Source of the DNA: Bacteroidales bacterium
GTDB taxonomy: Bacteria; Bacteroidota; Bacteroidia; Bacteroidales; F082
Assembly (NCBI GenBank): GCA_017530365.1
Contig: JAFXMK010000004.1
Location: 124,001 to 188,000 of the forward strand
Direction: 5' to 3'
DNA: 64,000 bases
Shown: piece by piece, positions 51,810 through 59,469 of the stretch
Position numbering within the stretch: position 1 is the first letter of the stretch
Layout of the letters: the number at the start of each line of letters is the position of its first letter
Program-made: the position numbers and the translations under genes
The notes under the pieces: generated by a model
The model's input: the letters and a program-made list of their open reading frames with translations, nothing else
Databases searched by the model: none
Told to the model about the DNA's origin: nothing

Positions 51810-54800
51810 ATGAATAAAAGGTGTTTACTTTTTCTTTTTCTGATCACTTTGCTGTTTCCTTTGACATCATGGGCCCAGAACCTCATGGTTACCGGTAAGG
51901 TAATCTCAAGCGATGATGGCTTAGGCTTGCCAGGAGTCACCGTACAGGTGAAAGGTGGAACCAGCGGCGCCATCACCGATATCGATGGCAACTACAGCGT
52001 CAACGTGGACCAGCACGGAACCTTGGTCTTCAGCTATGTTGGATTTACCACTCAAGAAATTCCCGTAAACGGACGCAACAAAATCAACGTCACCTTGGAT
52101 CAAGATGCCCAGATGCTTGATGACGTGGTGGTAACCGCTTTGGGTATCAAACGCCAAAAACGTGAATTAGGTTATGCCACCGAAGAAATCGACGGAAGCC
52201 TCATCGCCAAGTCGGGTTCAGGTAGCGTGATCAGCGCCTTGAGCGGTCGCTCGGCAGGCGTTCAGATTATCAACCCTACCGGCGTTGACGGCGGCTCCTC
52301 ACGTATCACCATCCGTGGTAACAACAGCATCTTGGGTGACAACCAACCTTTGATTGTGGTGGACGGTGTGCCGATGACCAACGAAGGCGGCATCACCGAA
52401 TGGAGCGGCGGCCGCGACTGGGGTACCGCTCTCAACAACATTAACCAAGAGGATATCGAGAACATCGACATCTTGAAAGGTCCCACCGCGGCAGCCTTGT
52501 ACGGCTCACGAGGCGGTAACGGAGTGCTGCTCATCACTACCAAAAAAGGCAGCAAACAACGCGGACTGGGTATCAGCTACTCCACGAGCTACAAAATCAC
52601 CCAGCCTTATATGTACCGGAGCGTGCAGAACAAATATGGCGCAGGAGGCCCCATCACTTTCCATAAGCCCACCCTTACCCCTATCGAAGGCATGTTCGAC
52701 GAGAATGGCAACCAGGTGTATGAATATCCTGGCATCTACAGCGTTGACGACGGTCCTGCAGGAGAACCCACCAATACCACGTTTGGATACTACGGTGGCG
52801 CCCAGAGCTGGGGTCCGGAGATGAACGGTGAGAGTGTGCTATGGTGGGATGGCGTGGTGCGCAAATACGACCCGCAGCCCGATAACCTCAGCATGCTTTA
52901 TAAATACGGCCATACGTTTAACAACAACATCTCGTTGCAAAATGCTGGCGACTTCGGTAGCATCCGCGTGTCGTTTACCGACTCTAGAACCGATGCCATC
53001 ATTGACAACTGCAATCTGAAACAAACCACCGTCAACGTGGGCTCCTTGATCAACGTGTCAGACAAGATCAAGGTCGATGTAGCCTTTACCTATCTGGATT
53101 ATCACCGCCTGAACTCCCCCGAGATCGGTGAGTCGAACAGCAACTTCAACAAAGGCCTGCTCTATAGCTGGCCCCGCAGCTGGAAAGGCCTCGAAGCTAC
53201 CTCTTACGAGAACCCCGATGGCACCATGAACCAGTTTGACGGCTATCCATACCAATATATTTATAACACCACCTTTTGGACTTTCTATAACAACAATACC
53301 ACGTTGGACCGCGACAAGATGTTCGGATCGGTACGTCTACTCTATGACATCACCCCTTGGCTTTCTGCCACTGGCAAAGTCGCCTTGGATTGGACCAACG
53401 ACAACTACATCACCAAAAACAAGCCCACTACCTCTGACGGCATGGTAGGTGGCTATTATTCCAAGAACAAATCCAGCGCTATGACCCGCGACATGGACTT
53501 TTTGCTGACGGCCTACAAGGATAAGATATTCGGATCGAAATTCAACGTCCGTTTTTCGGTGGGTGGTGAGCAGTATTATGGCTATCGCGACGGCATAAGC
53601 GGCACTTCCGGCACTTGGGCATACGCCAACCTCTATACCATTTATAACTATTCTTCAGCTACCGAACGCGAGTTTAAAGAGTCGAAATGGGAAAAACAGG
53701 TGAATTCAGTGTATGCCTTCCTGAACTTGAGCTACAGTGATTATTTGTTCTTGGATGTGACAGGCCGCAACGACTGGTCGTCAACCCTGCCCATTACCAA
53801 CAACAGCTACTTCTATCCTTCCGCCACCTTGAGTTTCGTGCCCACTTCCGCCTTCAAACAATGGAATTGGGGTCCTGTCAACTACTTGAAGCTGAGAGGC
53901 TCATGGGCACAAACCGCAAGCGACACGGAGCCTTATCAGCTGAACTACACTTACAGCACAAGCTCCTTCGGACACCAGCTATCGTCGTCATTGCCCGGCA
54001 CCGTACCACCATTGGAGCTGAAACCCCAACGTCAACGCGCCTTCGAAGCTGGTTTTGATTTGGGATTGGGTGCCCGTTTCAACATGGACTTTACCTACTA
54101 TAACATCTACTCTTGGGATCAAATCCTTTCATCACCGCTGGCACCCTCGTCAGGAGCTTCCAACGTGACCATCAACACTGGTGTGGTCACCAACAAAGGC
54201 ATTGAGGCCATCATGACTTACGATGTTGCTCAAGGCAAGGACTACGGCGTGCAGGTAGGTTTGAACTTGGCACGCAACAGAAATAAGATTGTGGATTTGT
54301 CAGGTGCCAACATGTACACACTCTCCGAGATTTGGGGTTCGAACGGCCCTGCCATCGCAGTGGAGGAAGGCGAAGAATACGGCACCATCTACGGCTGGGA
54401 TTATGTTTATGAATACACCATGGCCGACGGCACCGTGATAGGTCCTTTCTATGATGCCAATGGCAAACCCATGCCTTTGCTCAACGAGTCGGGAACAGAA
54501 TATCTGATTACCGACAACCGTGTCCCGGTAGGCAACTGCGCACCTCTTGTTACTGGTGGTATCAACCTACGGGCATCCTACAAGAATTGGTCGTTGTACG
54601 CTTTGGTCGATGCCAAATTAGGCGGCCAGATCTACTGCGCTTCCTACGTGGTGGGCATGCAGACAGGACAGAGTCCAGAGACACTTTTCGAACGTGAAGG
54701 CAATGGCTTGCCCTATTATGAAAACGGAGAGTTTCTTGGCAATTATGGCGTGATACTGCCTGGCTATTGCATCAATACTGAAACCGGTGAAGCACACGAG

Positions 54801-55136
54801 AACGGACAAACGGTACATTATCTTTATAAATACATGCCCAACTACGGTGGTTGGGGCAAGATCATTACTACCCCCGGCATCGTTGACAATACCTGGATCA
54901 AGATGCGTGAACTCGCCCTGACATACGATTTCCCACGCAAGCTTTTGGACAAGCAGAACCTCTTCAAGCAGGCTTCCATCTCATTGGTGGGACGTGACTT
55001 GTTCTATTTCTACAAGACCTTGCCTGACAACATCAACCCCGAAGGCACCATAGGCTCTGGCAATGCCCAAGGCCTGGAATACGCCTCCTATCCAGGGACA
55101 AGGTCGATATTGTTGTCGTTGAAGGTGAATCTTTGA
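51810..55136 (+). CDS. SusC/RagA-family TonB-linked outer-membrane transporter
   Basis: 1108 residues. The signal peptide (MNKRCLLFLFLITLLFPLTS..., ending SWA) is cut before Gln. The SusC N-terminal domain (VTGKVISSDDGLGLPGVTVQ, LVFSYVGFTTQEIPVNGRNK), a TonB-box region (LDDVVVTALGIKRQKRELGY) and plug (SALSGRSAGVQIINPTGVDG, ITIRGNNSILGDNQPLIVVD, ILKGPTAAALYGSRGGNGVL) are followed by the barrel. With the SusD after it, it forms a pedal-bin transporter importing an oligosaccharide or peptide. The PNGase-like genes downstream suggest N-glycans or glycopeptides. A 33-base gap made of 7-base repeats leads to SusD. Confidence 0.94.
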   Translation: MNKRCLLFLFLITLLFPLTSWAQNLMVTGKVISSDDGLGLPGVTVQVKGGTSGAITDIDGNYSVNVDQHGTLVFSYVGFTTQEIPVNGRNKINVTLDQDAQMLDDVVVTALGIKRQKRELGYATEEIDGSLIAKSGSGSVISALSGRSAGVQIINPTGVDGGSSRITIRGNNSILGDNQPLIVVDGVPMTNEGGITEWSGGRDWGTALNNINQEDIENIDILKGPTAAALYGSRGGNGVLLITTKKGSKQRGLGISYSTSYKITQPYMYRSVQNKYGAGGPITFHKPTLTPIEGMFDENGNQVYEYPGIYSVDDGPAGEPTNTTFGYYGGAQSWGPEMNGESVLWWDGVVRKYDPQPDNLSMLYKYGHTFNNNISLQNAGDFGSIRVSFTDSRTDAIIDNCNLKQTTVNVGSLINVSDKIKVDVAFTYLDYHRLNSPEIGESNSNFNKGLLYSWPRSWKGLEATSYENPDGTMNQFDGYPYQYIYNTTFWTFYNNNTTLDRDKMFGSVRLLYDITPWLSATGKVALDWTNDNYITKNKPTTSDGMVGGYYSKNKSSAMTRDMDFLLTAYKDKIFGSKFNVRFSVGGEQYYGYRDGISGTSGTWAYANLYTIYNYSSATEREFKESKWEKQVNSVYAFLNLSYSDYLFLDVTGRNDWSSTLPITNNSYFYPSATLSFVPTSAFKQWNWGPVNYLKLRGSWAQTASDTEPYQLNYTYSTSSFGHQLSSSLPGTVPPLELKPQRQRAFEAGFDLGLGARFNMDFTYYNIYSWDQILSSPLAPSSGASNVTINTGVVTNKGIEAIMTYDVAQGKDYGVQVGLNLARNRNKIVDLSGANMYTLSEIWGSNGPAIAVEEGEEYGTIYGWDYVYEYTMADGTVIGPFYDANGKPMPLLNESGTEYLITDNRVPVGNCAPLVTGGINLRASYKNWSLYALVDAKLGGQIYCASYVVGMQTGQSPETLFEREGNGLPYYENGEFLGNYGVILPGYCINTETGEAHENGQTVHYLYKYMPNYGGWGKIITTPGIVDNTWIKMRELALTYDFPRKLLDKQNLFKQASISLVGRDLFYFYKTLPDNINPEGTIGSGNAQGLEYASYPGTRSILLSLKVNL

Positions 55137-55137
55137 T

Positions 55138-55170
55138 TAGATAAAAGATAAGAGATAAAAGATAAAAGTT
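55138..55170 (+). repeat. 33-bp intercistronic repeat, copy 1 of 3
   Basis: TAGAT followed by AAAAGAT, AAGAGAT, AAAAGAT, AAAAGTT: a 7-base period filling the SusC-SusD gap up to the ATG at 55171. Identical to copies at 56856 and 59424. Confidence 0.92.
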
Positions 55171-56862
55171 ATGAATAAGAAATACATATTTATATTCGTC
55201 GTTTTTCTGGGTTTAACTTCATGTACTAAAGACTTCGAGGAGATGAATCAGGAACCGTTCTCACCGATGGGAACGACCATGGAAGCACTCTTCAACGGTG
55301 TGATTAGTTCATTGCAACAGAATATGGACGAGCAGTTTTACCTGCAAAACGAAATTTGGTATCCCGAAACGGAGCTGGGCGCTCTGACCTCCGAAGCCTG
55401 GGGCAACTCACAAATCGGTACGTCCGCCATTTGGTCGAGTTATTACCACATGCTTGCCAACATCCGCGAATTGGAGAAACGTTTCGATGCCTATGGTGAA
55501 GAACAAGGCGACACCGCCATTTGCGACAAGGTCCGTGCCCAGCTGAATGTGCTGAAAGCCTATCAGACCTTTAAGATCACGGATATCTTTGGCGACATGC
55601 CATACACCCAAGCTGGTCGCATCTGGGAAAATGCTTCCTCACAAGCGACCATGAAGCCCGAGTGGGACACCCAGGAAAGCATCTATAAATCCCTTTTGGA
55701 AGAGCTGGTATGGTCGCGCGACATCCTTCATGCCGATTCAGCCAATACCCCTAGCGGCAACGAGTACTACAAGCTTTCCTACGAAGTGTTGCTCAACAAC
55801 GACTACACCCTGTGGGCCGAGTTTGCCAACTCCTTGATTCTGCGTCATGGTCTTCGCATGTATGACAAAGACCCCGACTATGCCACGCCTTTGCTGGTTG
55901 AGGCTTACAACTTCTTTTACACCGGGATGAGTTCCACTGGTGGTTCTTCTTATGGAGGTGGTATTTGTTTATGGCCTGGTACGTTGGGAACCAACTGGGA
56001 TAACAACTGGTCATTCCGCGAGCACAAGCATCTCCGCATGGGTGAGACGGTATGGCATTGCCTCTCTTCGACTGACGACATGGATGGAAGTGGTATCTAC
56101 GATTACCGCACGTTCTTGTTTTTCGACACCAACCATAAGACCGACAGTTTCCCAGATGGCGCTTGGAAGCCTTATCCTCAGATTCATACGGCCGAGACGC
56201 CTACCGAAGGAGGATCTCCTTACGCTCAAAGCCGTGACGGCAACTACACTTTCAAAGGCCCAGGCTGCCTCTTTTCTCCGTTCAACTATTACCTTACCCG
56301 TGATGAGAAATACGTTCCGCAAATCCTCGTCACTTACGCTGATGTGCTCTTCATGAAAGCCGAGATCGAAGTGAGAAACATCGGCGGCATCACACCACAA
56401 CTGAATGCCGACGAATCCATCCGTCAAGGTATCTATCAATCCTTCCTGTTTTGGGCTCACATACCAGGAAAGACCAGTCGTTGGACCTATTTATACCCTC
56501 AATACTCTAACTTTGTGGGTAATCTCGACATTTGGTCGATTGCCAATAATATGACCGCCAACGTGATGAACTATGCCGTATGGATGAATCAAGAGAATGA
56601 TGGCAGCCAGGAGTTTTATCTGAAGATGATCTATCAACAACGTTGGCTGAACCTCTTCCGTCAGCCTTGGGAAGCTTGGGCGTTGGCGCGCCGCACCATG
56701 GCAACGCCTACCACTACCGACCATGCTAAGCTGACTTCCTACCGCATGGAATATCCACAAAAAGAGGTGGAATACAATTATGACAATTATACGTCACAGA
56801 TCGCTCGCATGTCGCATGGCGACACGAGACAAACCAAGGTTTGGTGGATGGATTTTAGATAA
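55171..56862 (+). CDS. SusD/RagB-family surface lipoprotein (SusD-like_2)
   Basis: 563 residues. Lipoprotein signal MNKKYIFIFVVFLGLTSC (Cys at 18) and the SusD start CTKDFEEMNQEPF. TPR-like helices follow (LEKRFDAYGEEQGDTAICDK, LNVLKAYQTFKITDIFGDMP; the phrase 'TDIFGDMPYTQA' is a SusD hallmark), and the C-terminal region IYQQRWLNLFRQPWEAWALA is typical of the SusD-like_2 branch. It is the extracellular lid that captures ligand for SusC. The last codons and stop (FR, TAA) lie in the next repeat copy. Confidence 0.93.
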   Translation: MNKKYIFIFVVFLGLTSCTKDFEEMNQEPFSPMGTTMEALFNGVISSLQQNMDEQFYLQNEIWYPETELGALTSEAWGNSQIGTSAIWSSYYHMLANIRELEKRFDAYGEEQGDTAICDKVRAQLNVLKAYQTFKITDIFGDMPYTQAGRIWENASSQATMKPEWDTQESIYKSLLEELVWSRDILHADSANTPSGNEYYKLSYEVLLNNDYTLWAEFANSLILRHGLRMYDKDPDYATPLLVEAYNFFYTGMSSTGGSSYGGGICLWPGTLGTNWDNNWSFREHKHLRMGETVWHCLSSTDDMDGSGIYDYRTFLFFDTNHKTDSFPDGAWKPYPQIHTAETPTEGGSPYAQSRDGNYTFKGPGCLFSPFNYYLTRDEKYVPQILVTYADVLFMKAEIEVRNIGGITPQLNADESIRQGIYQSFLFWAHIPGKTSRWTYLYPQYSNFVGNLDIWSIANNMTANVMNYAVWMNQENDGSQEFYLKMIYQQRWLNLFRQPWEAWALARRTMATPTTTDHAKLTSYRMEYPQKEVEYNYDNYTSQIARMSHGDTRQTKVWWMDFR

Positions 56863-56888
56863 AAGATAAGAGATAAAAGATAAAAGTT
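56856..56888 (+). repeat. 33-bp intercistronic repeat, copy 2 of 3
   Basis: Identical to the copy at 55138. It begins inside the last codons of the SusD gene (the stop TAA is part of the repeat) and ends one base before the ATG at 56890. Confidence 0.92.
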
Positions 56889-56889
56889 T

Positions 56890-59430
56890 ATGAGACGAAT
56901 AGTACTAATAATATGTTTGATGGTTTCCATGGGGGCGATGGCTCAGGTGGAATACCTATATGATTTCAATAACTTGACCACAGGCAGTCAAAACCTCAAC
57001 GGTCAAGATGGTTGGATGACGCATTACCAGACGGCAGGATCCTCTCAGGATTTCGATGTGAATTATGTCTGTGGTTCTGAGCTGTCACCTGACGAAAGTA
57101 TCGCCGTGTGGTATCCTTACGGTGGTTCCGGTGTGGGTCGCACGGCTACGCGCAAAGCCTCTGCCAACTTCAACTTCAGCTTCCAGCAAGGTGGCATCAT
57201 GGATTTGGAGATGGACATGAATCGCACTTGGTGGGGCAACTTCTTCGGGGTGGGCTTCGACGGTGACGGTGATGGCCATATCCTGCCTGGCATGAACGAT
57301 GTGGATGGCGGTGTCTATCTTTTCTGTAAAGGCCAAGGCGACAGTGGCCATGCTAGACTGCATCTACCCGATGGTACTTCAGTGGAGTTTGGCTTTGATG
57401 AAGGCGGCTGGAACCGCTTTAAGATGTCGTTCAACTTCACTGCTTACAACGGCGAAGGCTCCGTCACTGTTTTTGTTAAGCCTGGATGTACAGGCGAATG
57501 GATACAACAAGCAGCAGCCACCAACGTCAACATGCATCTCACTCCCGGTTCGGGTGATATGAACGACTATCGGGTTTGGGACGGGCTATTCTTCCATGCC
57601 CAAGGCGGCACAGGTGGCTTCGATAACCTGCTGGTGCGTCAGCAGCCCGATGGCAATGCCCAGCTCATCGAGATGGCCGACATCCCCAATCAACTGGTCT
57701 TCAACGACCCAATTACACTGTCGGCAACGGCATCATCAGGGCTTCCTGTCTCGTTTGAGCTGATGGAAGGTCCCGCAACCATCAACGGAAATATTTTGAC
57801 GTTGACAGGTTCAACGGGCATCGTCAAATTGAAAGCCACTCAAGCGGGCAACGCCTCTTGGCTTCCCGCCCCCGATGTCGTCAAGACCTTTGAGGTGGTA
57901 GATCCTGAGCTTTATACCCCGCAGCTCATTCTTCGCCGTCCCTATAATGGCACCGATGTTTATATGGACGCATTTCATCCTTTGCTGATTGTGGTATCTG
58001 CCTATATTGAACATCCTGAGGTAATCAAGTTTACTGAAGTAAAAGCTACCATCAACGGGGAAGATATTGTATTGAAAACCGACCACCCAGACGATCCTGA
58101 CAATGGTTATTATTATGGATTTTGGACCCCCTCTGTTTTCGGCAACCATACTATGACGGTGAGCATCACACAGTCGGGCGGCAAAACCACCACAGCCAAC
58201 AACCAGTTTGAAGTAAAGAATCAGATCGATAACACGCTTGATGTCGTTACCATGCATGGTGATTTGGTTTGTTCACCGAGCCAGCACAGCGATCGCGGTG
58301 ACTATGTCTTTCCGTCGCACGTGGGTGTTTTCAACAACATCATGGCACATTTCGACTACAACTGCGTCAATGGCCAATGCGACACCTACGACCGCATCGG
58401 TGGTGTGCGAATCCGTAACTACCGTGGCGAATGGGTGGAACTGTTCCGTTACATCACTCCTTTTGGCGTGCAGTGCAGCGACGATGTCGATGTAAGCGAT
58501 TTTACCTCTTTGCTACAAGGGATGGTTGAACTGGAATTGTGTATGGAGCTATGGAATGGCAGTGGAGCCAACCCCAATTTGATATTCACTTTCACCAAAG
58601 GCACTCCAGAATATCTCTATGTTGATCTGGATGAGATATGGTACGGCACCTATAGCTTCGGTGACTATGCCAACCAACAGCCCGTCCCGACGGTGGACTA
58701 TCATTTCAGCGACCAGACACATGCTGTCTCGTTGAAAATTACCAATACTGGTCACAACTGGAGCAGTGGTACCAACAACACCTATAATACAGGCAACGCT
58801 GCGGAGTTTTATGATGCCACACATCATGTTTTTGTCAATGGACAAAACAGATACGATCAGCATCTATACTGCAATTGTACTCCGAATCCAGCAGGATGTC
58901 AGCCTCAAAATGGTACTTGGGCTTACCAACGCAGCGGCTGGTGTCCAGGATCCATCGCTACGGCATGGGAGTTTGACCTCTCTGATTATCTCAATTCAGG
59001 TCATGCGGAGTTGTTCTATCAGTTTGACCCCACCTATCTCGACTTATGCCACCCCAACCATCCCGATTGTGTGGATGGTGTGACATGCGCGGAATGTGCC
59101 GCCCCCGACAACCCTATCTTAAAGGTGTCGGGCAAAGTGGTTTCCTATAGCAATGATGAAAACATATTGACTAACATACATGCTTATAATCCAGCTCCTC
59201 CATTTGAGGCACAACTATATCCCAATCCTGCTTCCAATAGGTTGACGATCACTACCGATTATGAAAAAGGTGCTGTCAGCGTTTTGGTGCTTGACATGCA
59301 TGGCCAGGAAGTGATGTATTTCACCGTGGAAGGAGAACGCACTATCGATGTCAGCAGTCTTTCGCCAGGTATTTATGTAGTGAAGATGCTTGGCGGTGGG
59401 ATGGTGACGAAGAAGGTGGTCATTAGATAA
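56890..59430 (+). CDS. PNGase F-like peptide-N-glycosidase with T9SS sorting domain (first copy)
   Basis: 846 residues. Signal peptide MRRIVLIICLMVSMGAMA, cut before Gln; a concanavalin-A-like lectin domain (about 20-250); two Ig-like domains (about 258-340, 345-445); a PNGase F-like catalytic part (about 455-750); a T9SS sorting domain (about 765-846). Against Flavobacterium PNGase F the match is clear: GDYVFPSHVGVFNN, C-x4-C (492/497), TYDRIGGVRIRN, RYITPFGV, VDVSDFTSLLQG, KGTPEY, RSGWCPG. Catalytic residues Asp60, Glu118 and Glu206 correspond to about D501, E553 (CMELW) and E639 (AAEFY). It is predicted to cleave N-glycans from Asn of glycoproteins outside the cell. A Cys cluster (CHPNHPDCVDGVTCAEC) is extra. 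Confidence 0.87.
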   Translation: MRRIVLIICLMVSMGAMAQVEYLYDFNNLTTGSQNLNGQDGWMTHYQTAGSSQDFDVNYVCGSELSPDESIAVWYPYGGSGVGRTATRKASANFNFSFQQGGIMDLEMDMNRTWWGNFFGVGFDGDGDGHILPGMNDVDGGVYLFCKGQGDSGHARLHLPDGTSVEFGFDEGGWNRFKMSFNFTAYNGEGSVTVFVKPGCTGEWIQQAAATNVNMHLTPGSGDMNDYRVWDGLFFHAQGGTGGFDNLLVRQQPDGNAQLIEMADIPNQLVFNDPITLSATASSGLPVSFELMEGPATINGNILTLTGSTGIVKLKATQAGNASWLPAPDVVKTFEVVDPELYTPQLILRRPYNGTDVYMDAFHPLLIVVSAYIEHPEVIKFTEVKATINGEDIVLKTDHPDDPDNGYYYGFWTPSVFGNHTMTVSITQSGGKTTTANNQFEVKNQIDNTLDVVTMHGDLVCSPSQHSDRGDYVFPSHVGVFNNIMAHFDYNCVNGQCDTYDRIGGVRIRNYRGEWVELFRYITPFGVQCSDDVDVSDFTSLLQGMVELELCMELWNGSGANPNLIFTFTKGTPEYLYVDLDEIWYGTYSFGDYANQQPVPTVDYHFSDQTHAVSLKITNTGHNWSSGTNNTYNTGNAAEFYDATHHVFVNGQNRYDQHLYCNCTPNPAGCQPQNGTWAYQRSGWCPGSIATAWEFDLSDYLNSGHAELFYQFDPTYLDLCHPNHPDCVDGVTCAECAAPDNPILKVSGKVVSYSNDENILTNIHAYNPAPPFEAQLYPNPASNRLTITTDYEKGAVSVLVLDMHGQEVMYFTVEGERTIDVSSLSPGIYVVKMLGGGMVTKKVVIR

Positions 59431-59456
59431 AAGATAAGAGATAAAAGATAAAAGTT
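59424..59456 (+). repeat. 33-bp intercistronic repeat, copy 3 of 3
   Basis: Identical to the copies at 55138 and 56856, overlapping the stop of the first PNGase gene. Thirteen further bases separate it from the ATG at 59470. Confidence 0.92.
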
Positions 59457-59469
59457 AATATTTAAAGCT

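Noticed and set aside
55138..59456. Identical 33-bp repeats as a CRISPR array
   Set aside because: The copies are kilobases apart and flank full genes, not short spacers; they have internal 7-base periodicity and no cas genes are near.
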